Shown here one piece after another: positions 36,584 to 45,272 of a DNA stretch of 64,000 bases. The notes under the pieces were generated by a model. The model was not told the DNA's origin and did not search any database. It saw only the letters and a program-made list of their open reading frames with translations. A program made the position numbers and the translations under genes. Position 1 is the first letter of the stretch; the number at the start of each line of letters is the position of its first letter. This DNA is from Bradyrhizobium guangdongense (GTDB lineage: Bacteria > Pseudomonadota > Alphaproteobacteria > Rhizobiales > Xanthobacteraceae). The stretch lies in NCBI RefSeq assembly GCF_004114975.1, contig NZ_CP030051.1, positions 5,332,001 to 5,396,000 on the forward strand. Direction: 5' to 3'.

Positions 36584-37976
36584 GGCGCGGCCATTGCGGC
36601 GGATGGCTGCCGAGCGGCATTGCCGGACGGCGCCATTGCGCCGGCGTCTTCGACAGCACGGCCGAATGGCGCACCGCCTTCAACGTGCCGAAGCCAGATG
36701 ACACCGTTTCCATGAACGCAGCATGTACGGCCTCACCCGTAAGGTCGGGGGTGTTGAGGCCTCCATCGAGCCGGCCGAGATTCCACAGCCAGCGTCCGGT
36801 CTGCGCCAGCGACACGCGCACATGCCAGCTGCCGCCTTCGCTCGCCTGCCGCGCCTTGGCCATCATGGCGCCGAACGCCATCAGATAGCCGGTGGCGTGG
36901 TCGAGCATCTGCGCCGGCAATTCCTTCGGGCTATCGATGCCGGCGGCCTTCCCTTCCGCATCGTTGAAGCCGGTCGTGGTCTGTACCAGCGAATCGAAGC
37001 CACGCCGCTCGGCCCACGGGCCGGCATGGCCATAGGCCGACAACGTCACATACACGATGCCCGGATTGATCTCCGCGGCCTGCTCCGGCGAGAAGCCAAG
37101 AGCTGCGAGAGCGCGTGGGCGATAGCCTTGCGAAAAGACGTCAGCGTCTTTCAGCAGTTCGCGCATTTGCGCCCGACCTGTTTCGCTCTTCAACCCGATA
37201 AAGGTGGTGAGCTTGCCGCGGCCGGTATCGATGGTGAGCCAGGGAATGGCCGGCAGATCGGGCCCCGAGACGAGCAGCACATCCGCCCCATGCGCGGCGA
37301 GCGTGCGTCCGGCGACGGGCCCTGCGATGACGCGGGAGAGATCGAGCACGCGCAGACCCGCGAGCGGGCGTTCGCCTTCAGGCCAGGGCTTCGGCGGGGC
37401 ATCGCCGATCTTCTCGATCGAGATCAGCGGCAGCTCGGCGAGTGCTTGTGCTTGCGGCAGCGCGGACCATTCGTCGTAAGAGCGCATCAGCGCAACGACG
37501 CCGCCGGCGGCATAGACCGCCGTTTCAAAATCCCCGCCCTTCCATTGCTTCAAGGCGGCCGCCACCTGCCCGCGCTCGGGCGCGCAGCCAAGCACCTTGC
37601 AGACGGCGTCGCGGTGGTGCGGGAAATTGGTGTGGCAGCGGACGAAACGGTCGTCGCCGGTCTTGTAGACGCCGGCAATGGCGTCCCAGGCCGGCGGTGG
37701 CGGCTTGTCGTCGAGGCGCAGATAACGCTCGGAACGGCATTCGGCAACGGCATGGCGCATGTCGACGGAGACATCCTGTGCCTCGCCGCTGCGCAGTCTC
37801 CAGATTTCGGCAGCGGCAAGGCCGGCGGCGGCGATCGTTGCCTGCCCTGCGACGGCAACACGGAAGGAGGATGGGATCTGGGGCTCCTCTCCGGTCAGGC
37901 GCACGCGTTCGAGCGCGGTCAGATCCCCGCCGGCGGAGGTCCAGATACCCTTGAGGATGTCAGCGGGGCTTTGCAT
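36576..37976 (-). CDS. Family III CoA transferase (CaiB/BaiF type)
   Basis: 466 residues from the ATG at 37976, with AGAGG upstream. The family features are GLRVLDLSRVIAGPVAGRTL, then TIDTGRGKLTTFIGLKSETG, the VFSQGYRPRALAALGF segment and VYVTLSAYGHAGPW followed by RRGFDSLVQTTTGF, which holds the catalytic aspartate that forms the acyl-anhydride. The N-terminal 190 residues are a second, weaker CaiB-like part, and the protein is longer than the 400-residue norm, so the protein resembles fused or two-domain family III members. It moves CoA between carboxylic acids; substrate unknown. Divergent from a small membrane protein with 56 bases between starts. Confidence 0.88.
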   Translation of the reverse strand: MQSPADILKGIWTSAGGDLTALERVRLTGEEPQIPSSFRVAVAGQATIAAAGLAAAEIWRLRSGEAQDVSVDMRHAVAECRSERYLRLDDKPPPPAWDAIAGVYKTGDDRFVRCHTNFPHHRDAVCKVLGCAPERGQVAAALKQWKGGDFETAVYAAGGVVALMRSYDEWSALPQAQALAELPLISIEKIGDAPPKPWPEGERPLAGLRVLDLSRVIAGPVAGRTLAAHGADVLLVSGPDLPAIPWLTIDTGRGKLTTFIGLKSETGRAQMRELLKDADVFSQGYRPRALAALGFSPEQAAEINPGIVYVTLSAYGHAGPWAERRGFDSLVQTTTGFNDAEGKAAGIDSPKELPAQMLDHATGYLMAFGAMMAKARQASEGGSWHVRVSLAQTGRWLWNLGRLDGGLNTPDLTGEAVHAAFMETVSSGFGTLKAVRHSAVLSKTPAQWRRPAMPLGSHPPQWPRRS

Positions 37977-38032
37977 GGCCTCTTTTCTCCCTTTAGCTTT
38001 GCCACGATCCCATGAGCACGGAAAGGATTGCA

Positions 38033-38320
38033 ATGGCTGCCATCGATCCCCTCACCGCCGGCGCCGTGTTCGTCGCGACAGCGGCCACCGACGCGGTCTA
38101 TGTGATGTTCACCTCAGCGGTCGTCGCGCGCAAGCGTGTGCCGGCGGCGAGCTGGAGCGCGATCTGGTATCTGCTCTCCTCCTACGCCGTGATCAGCTAT
38201 ACCGAAAATGCCGTCTATGTCGCTTTCGCGGCGGCCGGCTCCTGGGTCGGCGCCTATGCGTCGCTAACCTTCCTGCATCGCCCGCCCGGCGGTCCGCCGG
38301 TGGGGGCTGCGCCGGAGTGA
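38033..38320 (+). CDS. Small multi-pass membrane protein of unknown function
   Basis: 95 residues from the ATG at 38033, chosen because GGAAAGGA lies well spaced upstream; an in-frame ATG at 38012 would add seven residues. About three hydrophobic segments are visible: TAGAVFVATAATDAVYVMFT, WSAIWYLLSSYAVISYT and AVYVAFAAAGSWVGAYASLT. There are several polar residues within the segments (Thr, Asp, Glu) and a Pro/Gly-rich tail. I do not recognise a family. The gene starts 56 bases from the CoA transferase start on the other strand. Confidence 0.7.
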   Translation: MAAIDPLTAGAVFVATAATDAVYVMFTSAVVARKRVPAASWSAIWYLLSSYAVISYTENAVYVAFAAAGSWVGAYASLTFLHRPPGGPPVGAAPE

Positions 38321-38341
38321 GCCGGGGTCCTCCATCCGCGT

Positions 38342-38429
38342 CGTCATTGCGAGGAGCTCTTGCGACGAAGCAATCCTGGCTGTTTCCAGAGATGCATTTC
38401 TGGATTGCTTCGCGGCGCTCGCAATGACG
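38342..38429. repeat. Dispersed palindromic repeat (TCATTGCGAG type)
   Basis: CGTCATTGCGAG (38342-38353) and CTCGCAATGACG (38418-38429) are exact inverse complements, and GCGACGAAGCAATCC inside the left arm matches GGATTGCTTCGC in the right. The 88-base element is a long imperfect hairpin of the type scattered in many copies between genes in Bradyrhizobium and relatives. It lies between the small membrane protein and the SDR gene. Confidence 0.8.
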
Positions 38430-38498
38430 AATTGGAGAGTTCTGGGGATCGATCGAAACAGCTACACTCTCTGCACCAACAACAAGGAAAACCCCACA

Positions 38499-39269
38499 AT
38501 GGATCTCGGTCTCAAAGGCAAAAACGCCGTCGTGCTCGGCGGCACGCGCGGCATCGGTCGGGCGATTGCGGCGACGCTGGCCGGTGAAGGCGCCAATGTC
38601 GCGGTCTGCGCGCGCAATGCAGAGCAGGTCGCAGCGACCGTCAATGAACTGAAAGCGAGCGGCATCAATGCCACCGGCGGCACCGTCGACGTCACCGATG
38701 GTGTGGCGCTGAAGGCGTGGGTCGAGGGCGCAGCAAAGGAGCTCGGTGGCATTGACATGCTGTTTTCCAATGCCGGCGCCATGGCGCAAGGCCATGATCC
38801 CGCGTCATGGGAGCAGAACTTCCGGCTCGACGTGCTCGGCGCCGTGCACGCGTTCGATGCCGCGCGGCCGTTCCTCGAAGCCAGCGGCGCGCGCAACGGC
38901 GACGCCGCCTTCGTCATCATCTCTTCGATTTCGGCGGCGCAGGCCGATCTCGCCAGCTCCTACGGCCCGATCAAGGCTGCCCTGATCCATATGGCCAAGG
39001 GATTGGCGCGGCAATACGCCAAGAAGAAGATCCGCGTGAACGTGGTCTCGCCCGGCACCGTCTATTTCAAGGGCGGCGTCTGGAACATGATCGAGCAGAA
39101 CATGCCCGAGCGTTACAATGATGCGATGAAGCGCAATCCGACCGGACGCATGGCAACGCCGCAGGAGATCGCGAGCGCCGCGGTGTTCCTGGCCAGCCCG
39201 GTGTCGGGATTCACCACGGGATCGAATCTGGTGGTGGACGGCGCGATCTCGAACCGGGTGAATTTTTGA
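38499..39269 (+). CDS. Short-chain dehydrogenase/reductase
   Basis: 256 residues from the ATG at 38499 with AAGGAAA upstream. Classical SDR marks: the NAD(P) motif VVLGGTRGIGRAIAATLAG, a LFSNAGAMAQG segment (the NNAG equivalent), the catalytic Ser in IISSISAAQ, and the Tyr-x3-Lys in SSYGPIKAAL, then VNVVSPGTVYFKGG. The cofactor loop has an Ala-Arg (VCARNAEQ) after the second strand, which suggests preference for NADP. Substrate unknown. It faces dnaE2 tail-to-tail across 111 bases. Confidence 0.92.
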   Translation: MDLGLKGKNAVVLGGTRGIGRAIAATLAGEGANVAVCARNAEQVAATVNELKASGINATGGTVDVTDGVALKAWVEGAAKELGGIDMLFSNAGAMAQGHDPASWEQNFRLDVLGAVHAFDAARPFLEASGARNGDAAFVIISSISAAQADLASSYGPIKAALIHMAKGLARQYAKKKIRVNVVSPGTVYFKGGVWNMIEQNMPERYNDAMKRNPTGRMATPQEIASAAVFLASPVSGFTTGSNLVVDGAISNRVNF

Positions 39270-39280
39270 ATTTCACTCGG

Positions 39281-39306
39281 TCATGGCCGGGCTTGTCCCG
39301 ACCATG
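39281..39306. repeat. Partial copy of a dispersed repeat (TCATGGCCGGGCTTGTCCC)
   Basis: TCATGGCCGGGCTTGTCCC at 39281-39299 occurs identically at 51041-51059, the two copies lying in gaps that separate unrelated genes. Here the following GACCATGA closes a small hairpin (TCATGG/CCATGA around GGG/CCC). It sits between the convergent SDR and dnaE2 genes and could help end transcription, though there is no T-run. Confidence 0.6.
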
Positions 39307-39380
39307 AGGATGAGAATGTGTCGCGCGATCGCTTCAACAAACTCGTCATTGTGAGCGTAGCAACATCCTGCGCCATTCCC

Positions 39381-42300
39381 TCAATGAAAATCCCGCGACG
39401 GCGGCAGGATGCGGACGTTGCGGGGGTGGCGGATTTTTTGCGCGGGCATGTCCGCGAGGGCGCGGGGGTCTTCGTTGAGCGGCTCGACCAATGTGGCGCC
39501 TGCGGGTACCGGATGCTTGCGGCTCAGGGCATCGTTGGCGAGACCAACCAGATCGTGCGAGCGGTCGATCATCCGCTGGGCGATCAGATGCGTCACCTTC
39601 TCGGGGCTGCTCTGGATATAGCCCTGCACCTCGATGAGGCGCGCGCCCATCACCTCCTTGCGGTACTGCTCCATGACCTTGGGCCAGACCACGACATTGG
39701 CGATGCCGGTTTCGTCCTCCAGCGTCATGAACACGACGCCGCTGGCGCTGCCGGGCCGCTGCCGCACCAAGACCACGCCGGCGCAGCGGACACGGCGCCG
39801 CTCGTTCTGGTGGCTGATCTCCCTGCAGGCGACGATGCGCTCGCGCGTAAACATCTCGCGCAAGAATTCCATCGGATGGCCTTTGAGCGAGAGCCGGATG
39901 GTCTGGTAATCGGCAACAACCTGCTCTGGGCGCGGCATCTCAGGCAACGGCCTGGCGTGCTCGTCCGGCTGCTCGCGCGCGGTGGCCGCTTCGAACAGCG
40001 GCAGCGCGACGTCATCGGGCAGCCGCCGCACCTGCCACAGCGCCTCGCGGCGGTCGAGCCCGAGCGAGCGGAACGCATCGGCATCCGCCAGCAGGATCAG
40101 CGCGCGCTTGGGCAGGCCTGTGTCGCGGGCGAAGTCTTCGAGCGAGGTGAACGGACGGCGATTGCGCGCGGCGATGATGCGATAGGCCCAGTCTTCTTTC
40201 TTGTCATTCCGGGGCGACGCGTCAGCGTCGAGCCGGGAATCCATTCCTCTAGGCATATGCGGTCGGATGGATTCCGGGCTCGCGCTACGCGCGCCCGGGA
40301 ATGACGACTGTGAGCGCTTCAGCCTCTCCTCGTCCTCGTCCAGCCAGTGAAAGCCGTCGATCTGACGAAAACCCAGACGCACTGCGCAGTATTTGCTGCT
40401 CCCCTCCTCCAGCGTGTTCTGCGCAAAGCTGTAGGACACATCGATCTCGCGCACCTCGACGCCGTTCTTGCGAGCATCGCCGACGATCTGCGCCGGCGCG
40501 TAGAAGCCCATCGGCTGCGAGTTCAACAGGCCGCAGCAGAAGGCGTCGGGATGATGATATTTCAGCCATGACGAGATGTAGACCAGCTGGGCAAAGCTCG
40601 CGGCATGGCTCTCCGGAAAACCATAGGAGCCAAAGCCCTTGATCTGGTCAAAGCAGCTTCGGGCGAAGTTTGCATCATAGCCGCGCGCGACCATGTTGCC
40701 GATCAGCTTCTCCTCGTATTGGCCGATGGTGCCGACATTGCGAAAAGTCGCCATCGAGCGGCGCAGGCCGTTGGCCTCCTCGGAGGTGAAATGTGCGGCC
40801 TCGATGGCGATGCGCATCGCCTGCTCCTGGAACAAGGGCACACCCAGCGTTTTGTGCAGCACATTGTAAAGTTCATTTTTGTCGCCGTGATCCGGCGACG
40901 GAGACGGATAGCTCACCTTCTCCAGACCATTCCGCCGCCGCAAATAGGGATGCACCATATCGCCCTGGATCGGCCCCGGTCGCACGATCGCGACCTCGAT
41001 GACGAGATCGTAGAAGGTCCGCGGCTTCAGCCGTGGCAGCATGTTCATCTGGGCGCGGCTCTCGACCTGGAACACGCCGAGCGACTCGCCGGCACACAGC
41101 ATGTCGTAAACCTTGGAGTCGTCCTGCGGGACGGTCGCCAAAACCCAACGCTTGCCCTTGTGCTGGTCGATCAGATCAAAACATTTCCTGATGCAGGTCA
41201 GCATGCCCAGCGCCAGCACGTCGACCTTCATCATGTTCAGCGCGTCGACGTCGTCCTTGTCCCATTCGATGAAAGTGCGGTCGTCCATTGCGGCATTGCC
41301 GATCGGCACATAGGTGTCGAGCCGGTCCTGGGTCAGGACATAGCCGCCGACATGCTGAGAGAGATGGCGCGGGAATTCGATCAGCTCGGTCGCCAGCTCG
41401 ACCGCGAGGTTGATCATGGGATTTTTGGGATCGAGCCCGGCCTGCCGGACCTGCATGTCGTTGAGGCCCTTGCCCCAGCTGCCCCAGACGGTGTCGGCGA
41501 GCGCGGCGGTGACGTCCTCGGTCAGCCCCAGCGCCTTGCCGACGTCGCGGATGGCGCTGCGCGGACGATAATGGATGACAGTGGCGATGATCGCGGCGCG
41601 GTGGCGGCCATAGCGGCGATAGACATATTGCATCACCTCCTCGCGCCGAGAATGCTCGAAATCGACGTCGATGTCGGGCGGCTCCAGCCGCTCTTTGGAG
41701 ATGAAACGCTCGAACAAGAGATCGACCTTGGTCGGGTCGACCGAGGTGATGCCGAGCACGTAGCAGACGGCCGAATTCGCCGCCGATCCCCGCCCCTGGC
41801 ACAGAATGTTCTGGCTGCGTGCGTAGTGCACGATGTCGTGCACGGTGAGGAAGTAATGCGCGTATTTCAGCTCTGATATCAGCGCGAGCTCCTTGTTCAG
41901 CGTCGCGCGCAGCTTGTCGTCGATCTTGCCGCCGAAATATTTGTCGACGCCCGCCCAGGTCAGATCCTCCAGATGCCCCTGCGCGGTCTTGCCGGGCGGC
42001 ACCGGCTCATCAGGATATTGGTATTTGAGCTGGTCGAGCGTGAAGTCGATCCTGTCGGCAAAGCGCATGGTCTCCGCGATCGCCCCCGGAAAATCGCGGA
42101 ACAGTCGCGCCATCTCTCGGGGGGTCTTCAGGAAGCGTTCCGCGTTGGCTTCCAGCTTGCGTCCGACCGCCTCGATCGTGGTCTTTTCCCGGATGCAGGT
42201 CAGCACGTCCTGAAGCGGACGGCGGCCGGGATCGTGGTAGAGCACCTCGTTGGTCGCGAGCAGAGGCACTTTTGCCCTGGCGGCGAGATCGTCCAGCCGC

Positions 42301-42833
42301 GCCAAGCGGCGGCGGTCGTCGCCGCGATAGATCAGGCTCGCCGCCAGCCACACGCCGTCGGCGCGGCTTGCTTTCAGCTTTGCGAGAAGGTCCAGCGCTT
42401 GCGCCTGATCGAACCGATGCGGCAGCATCAGGATCAGAAGTTGCCCTTCGGAAAACTCGAGCAGATCGGCAAAGCTGAGGCAGCACTCGCCCTTCTCGAT
42501 CCGCGTGATGTCGTCGCCGCGCTTGCCCCGGGTGAGAAGCTGGCACAGCCGGCCATAGGCGGCACGGTCGCGCGGATAGACGAAAATGTCGGGCGTGCCG
42601 TCGATGAAGACGATGCGCGCGCCGATCAGGAGCTTCGGCTTGTGCAGAACCTTGTCATTGTCGAGCTCATTCCAGGCGCGCACCACGCCGGCGAGCGTGT
42701 TGTGATCGGCGATGCCGATCACTGGAATGTTGAGCTTGCTGGCCTGATGCACATAAGCGCGCGGATCCGAGCCGCCGCGCAGGAAGGAAAAATTGGTGGT
42801 GATGCCGATCTCGGCATAAGCGGGCGTATTCAT
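39381..42833 (-). CDS. dnaE2: Error-prone DNA polymerase III alpha subunit DnaE2 (ImuC)
   Basis: 1150 residues from the ATG at 42833. N-terminal PHP domain (YAEIGITTNFSFLRGGSDPR, then GIADHNTLAGVVRAW), then the C-family polymerase palm with ICQGRGSAANSAVCYVLG (written here from LCQGRGSAANS), PPDIDVDFEHSRREEV and MMKVDVLALGMLT carrying the catalytic aspartates, the fingers, and a C-terminal OB fold (VRCAGVVLVRQRPGSASGVV). It replicates past lesions during SOS mutagenesis with ImuB and ImuA. The ATG overlaps the imuB stop, so imuA-imuB-dnaE2 is one operon. Residues about 843-877 are an extra segment translated from a palindromic repeat. Confidence 0.95.
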   Translation of the reverse strand: MNTPAYAEIGITTNFSFLRGGSDPRAYVHQASKLNIPVIGIADHNTLAGVVRAWNELDNDKVLHKPKLLIGARIVFIDGTPDIFVYPRDRAAYGRLCQLLTRGKRGDDITRIEKGECCLSFADLLEFSEGQLLILMLPHRFDQAQALDLLAKLKASRADGVWLAASLIYRGDDRRRLARLDDLAARAKVPLLATNEVLYHDPGRRPLQDVLTCIREKTTIEAVGRKLEANAERFLKTPREMARLFRDFPGAIAETMRFADRIDFTLDQLKYQYPDEPVPPGKTAQGHLEDLTWAGVDKYFGGKIDDKLRATLNKELALISELKYAHYFLTVHDIVHYARSQNILCQGRGSAANSAVCYVLGITSVDPTKVDLLFERFISKERLEPPDIDVDFEHSRREEVMQYVYRRYGRHRAAIIATVIHYRPRSAIRDVGKALGLTEDVTAALADTVWGSWGKGLNDMQVRQAGLDPKNPMINLAVELATELIEFPRHLSQHVGGYVLTQDRLDTYVPIGNAAMDDRTFIEWDKDDVDALNMMKVDVLALGMLTCIRKCFDLIDQHKGKRWVLATVPQDDSKVYDMLCAGESLGVFQVESRAQMNMLPRLKPRTFYDLVIEVAIVRPGPIQGDMVHPYLRRRNGLEKVSYPSPSPDHGDKNELYNVLHKTLGVPLFQEQAMRIAIEAAHFTSEEANGLRRSMATFRNVGTIGQYEEKLIGNMVARGYDANFARSCFDQIKGFGSYGFPESHAASFAQLVYISSWLKYHHPDAFCCGLLNSQPMGFYAPAQIVGDARKNGVEVREIDVSYSFAQNTLEEGSSKYCAVRLGFRQIDGFHWLDEDEERLKRSQSSFPGARSASPESIRPHMPRGMDSRLDADASPRNDKKEDWAYRIIAARNRRPFTSLEDFARDTGLPKRALILLADADAFRSLGLDRREALWQVRRLPDDVALPLFEAATAREQPDEHARPLPEMPRPEQVVADYQTIRLSLKGHPMEFLREMFTRERIVACREISHQNERRRVRCAGVVLVRQRPGSASGVVFMTLEDETGIANVVVWPKVMEQYRKEVMGARLIEVQGYIQSSPEKVTHLIAQRMIDRSHDLVGLANDALSRKHPVPAGATLVEPLNEDPRALADMPAQKIRHPRNVRILPPSRDFH
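40203..40305. repeat. Palindromic repeat inserted in frame inside dnaE2
   Basis: GTCATTCCGGGG (40203-40214) is the near-inverse complement of CCCGGGAATGAC (40294-40305), and GCCGGGAATCCATTCC inside the left arm matches GGATGGATTCCGGGC in the right. This is the well-known bradyrhizobial intergenic repeat form, yet the dnaE2 frame stays open through it, adding about 35-39 residues between LDEDEERLKR and EDWAYRIIAARNRRPF, which are adjacent in normal DnaE2 proteins. Confidence 0.8.
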
Positions 42834-44425
42834 GCGAAGAGACCATGCACATACCAGTTGGGGGACGCGGGCTTGCCGTCGGCGTCGAACACCTCTCCCT
42901 CGTAAAGGCCGTCGCGAAAGATCCAGAAGCGCAGGCCCTCGGCATCCTCGATGCGGAAATAATCCCGCGTCAGCTGCTTGCCGTCCTGCCGCCACCATTC
43001 CATGGCGATGCGCTCGGGTCCTTCCACCCGCACCACCGCATGTTTCGCCCGTCGCCAGGTGAATTGGTGCGGCGGACCGTCAGGCACGGTCGCGAACGGC
43101 ACGGTGACCGGCTCCGGCTGGTCGAACAGCCTTAAGGGGCGCAGCGGCGGCTCACCCTCGGCACGATCGGGCCACTTGGCCTGCATGGCAGTGGCGAGAT
43201 GATGCTGGGCGGGCGCGGCCAGCACCGCCTGCTCGGGGATGTGCGTGTCTTGCGGCAAATGTACGACGACGCGTTTTCCGCCGATACGCGCAGCGATACG
43301 ATCGATCAGCGCCGCAAGTTCGTCATTGTCGTGGACATGCGCGTCGAGATCGCGCTGCTCCTGCACCACGATCTCGGTGCGGCTTGCCGACAGCCGCACC
43401 ATGTCGAAGCCGAAGCCGGGATCGATGGGATCGGCAAGCGCATCGAGACGTTCGCGGAACAGGCGGTCAATGACCGCGCTTCGCGTCACGGGACGTCCGG
43501 TTTCGACCGTGATCGCGCGCACCACGCCGTCGGTGCGGAAGAACGCGGCCTCCAGGCGGCGCGCGCCCTTGCCCTGCTTCTCCATGGAGGTAATCAACGT
43601 GTCGGCCAGCCGCGACAGCGTCATCGCGATCATGGTGTCCGTCGCGATCGGCTCGGCAAAACGTTTTTCCACGATGTAGTCAGGCAGCGGCTTTCGCGGA
43701 TTGATCGGCGCATCGCCCTGTCCCAGCGCATGCGCAAGTAGCGTCGAGAACCGCGCACCGAACCGCGCTGTGATTTCGCTCGGAGCGCGCGAGGCGACAT
43801 CGCCGATGGTCTTCAGGCCGGCGCGGCGCAGACCGGTGGTGATGGCCTCGTCCGCACCGAGCGCGGACACCGGAAACCTATCGATCGCCGCCGCCTCCCC
43901 GCCGTCGGCGACGATACTGCCCGTGGCTTGTCGCGTCAGCGTGCGCGCGCAGACCGAGGTGCCGGCAATGGCCGCGCTGACGGCAAAGCCCTGACGTCCC
44001 AGCGCATGAACCAGCATCTTTAGCAGCGCCGCTTCACCGCCGAACAGATGCGCGCAGCCGGTAATGTCGAGGAACAGACCGTGCGGCGGATCGAGCGCCA
44101 CCAACGGCGTGAAGCGGTCGCACCAATCGGCGATGTCGCTGAGCGTCTTCGCATCGGCCACGACATCGGCGTCGAACACTTTCAGATCCGGGCACATCGC
44201 CCGCGCATTGGCCAGCGGCTGGCCGATATACAGGCCGAGCCGCTCGGCGGGCTCGTCCAGCGCGTGGATCACCAGCGCATTGTTGTTCTTGATAACAACG
44301 ATGCTCGGCTCATTGGTATTCTTACCCAGCCCGGCGCTGTTGAAGAACCGCTGAATCCGGTCGATGGGCAGGCGCGGCAGCCACAGGCTGAGAATACGCC
44401 GACGGTTCACTGAACTGGCACTCAT
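42830..44425 (-). CDS. imuB: ImuB, Y-family-like DNA polymerase adapter
   Basis: 531 residues from the ATG at 44425. The fold follows Y-family polymerases (SLWLPRLPIDRIQRFF, then LFLDITGCAHLFGGEAAL and the GLKTIGDVASRAPSEITARF thumb), but catalytic carboxylates are not conserved, as in other ImuB proteins, which serve as adaptors between the beta clamp, ImuA and DnaE2 rather than as polymerases. The C-terminal 150 residues hold the clamp-binding and ImuA/DnaE2-interaction regions. Overlaps imuA by 104 bases at its start and dnaE2 by four bases at its end. Induced by DNA damage via the LexA box at 45176-45190. Confidence 0.93.
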   Translation of the reverse strand: MSASSVNRRRILSLWLPRLPIDRIQRFFNSAGLGKNTNEPSIVVIKNNNALVIHALDEPAERLGLYIGQPLANARAMCPDLKVFDADVVADAKTLSDIADWCDRFTPLVALDPPHGLFLDITGCAHLFGGEAALLKMLVHALGRQGFAVSAAIAGTSVCARTLTRQATGSIVADGGEAAAIDRFPVSALGADEAITTGLRRAGLKTIGDVASRAPSEITARFGARFSTLLAHALGQGDAPINPRKPLPDYIVEKRFAEPIATDTMIAMTLSRLADTLITSMEKQGKGARRLEAAFFRTDGVVRAITVETGRPVTRSAVIDRLFRERLDALADPIDPGFGFDMVRLSASRTEIVVQEQRDLDAHVHDNDELAALIDRIAARIGGKRVVVHLPQDTHIPEQAVLAAPAQHHLATAMQAKWPDRAEGEPPLRPLRLFDQPEPVTVPFATVPDGPPHQFTWRRAKHAVVRVEGPERIAMEWWRQDGKQLTRDYFRIEDAEGLRFWIFRDGLYEGEVFDADGKPASPNWYVHGLFA

Positions 44426-45110
44426 CACAATTCCATTCCATGATCCAGCGGCCGCACAGGCCATGACGATTGCGCAACAGCTCGGCATCGAAGCGCGGGG
44501 CGCCCCAGGCACTCCACGCAGATCCCGGCGGCGAATGCGCCGCGCGCAGCATCCATCGCGTCTCCGCGGTTGAGGGTAGCGGCTGCGCGGCCATGCGCAG
44601 CAACAGGCCGGTGACGCCGGAGCCTTGTGCAGCCAGCGTCAGCTTGCGGCTCGCCACGAGATCGAACTGTCTTGTCTCGCCCCAGAGCTCGAGCACGACG
44701 GCGCCAAGCGCATCGCAAGCGAGCGCATCGGCCGAGGTGCGCAGCGCGCTCTCGACATCGGCGGCGCGCACCATCACCACGCGGCGCGGATCGAGGCCGA
44801 GCTCGGCGAGCCCGCTCATCGACAACGCGCCGGTCTCGATTTCCGAGAAATCCTGCCGCACCCACAGCAGCGGCCGCTGTGCCGAGACGCGGCCCGCAAG
44901 CCCCATCACGAAGCCCGTCCCGGACGCGCCTTGCCGGCCCTCGCAAAACACCTCGTGGATCGCCGCACGTGCGAGCCCGCCCTTCAGCGCGCGGTCGGCC
45001 TCACTATGGCCGAGCGCGACGCGGTCGTGATGATGCACGACCTCCGCCGTCTCGATCCGTTCGATCTGGCTGCGCAAGGTCGCAAGCGCGCTCATGCGTG
45101 CGCCGCTCAT
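44322..45110 (-). CDS. imuA: ImuA, RecA-like protein of the mutasome
   Basis: 262 residues. The start is placed at the ATG at 45110 because AAGGAG lies well spaced before it; an ATG at 45173 is only two bases from the LexA box and so would sit in the promoter. ImuA is a RecA-like protein without a Walker A motif; here RPLLWVRQDFSEIETGALS, GLAELGLDPRRVVMVRAADV and ALGAVVLELWGETRQFDL fit the family. The stop is inside the first codons of imuB (104-base overlap), more than most coupled genes. It is the first gene of the mutasome operon imuA-imuB-dnaE2. Confidence 0.9.
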   Translation of the reverse strand: MSGARMSALATLRSQIERIETAEVVHHHDRVALGHSEADRALKGGLARAAIHEVFCEGRQGASGTGFVMGLAGRVSAQRPLLWVRQDFSEIETGALSMSGLAELGLDPRRVVMVRAADVESALRTSADALACDALGAVVLELWGETRQFDLVASRKLTLAAQGSGVTGLLLRMAAQPLPSTAETRWMLRAAHSPPGSAWSAWGAPRFDAELLRNRHGLCGRWIMEWNCDECQFSEPSAYSQPVAAAPAHRPDSAVLQQRRAG

Positions 45111-45175
45111 GCTCGCCGCTCCTTCAGAGGTGATTGCCGTGGCCTTCAAAAGAAGAACCAACGGCTGGCTCATTT

Positions 45176-45190
45176 GTTCATGATATGTTC
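45176..45190. promoter_or_regulatory. LexA (SOS) box GTTC-N7-GTTC
   Basis: GTTC at 45176-45179, seven bases ATGATAT, and GTTC at 45187-45190: the exact alphaproteobacterial LexA motif, which is read as GAAC-N7-GAAC on the minus strand. It lies directly downstream of the -10 element of the leftward imuA promoter and 82 bases before the start of the radical SAM gene on the right, beside a TAATAT that could be the rightward -10. One box could thus repress both arms. Confidence 0.85.
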
Positions 45191-45192
45191 TA

Positions 45193-45222
45193 ATATAAAG
45201 CTAACGGCGCGCAGAGAGTCAA
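45193..45222 (-). promoter_or_regulatory. Sigma-70 type promoter of imuA-imuB-dnaE2
   Basis: On the minus strand TTGACT (45222-45217) and TTATAT (45198-45193) are spaced by 18 bases, a good vegetative promoter. The LexA box begins three bases after the -10 element, so LexA would cover the transcription start. The imuA ATG chosen at 45110 lies 83 bases from the -10. Confidence 0.6.
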
Positions 45223-45272
45223 TCGAATTGGCGCGCAAATGGATTCATGAACTGAATCAAAGGGATTCCAGG

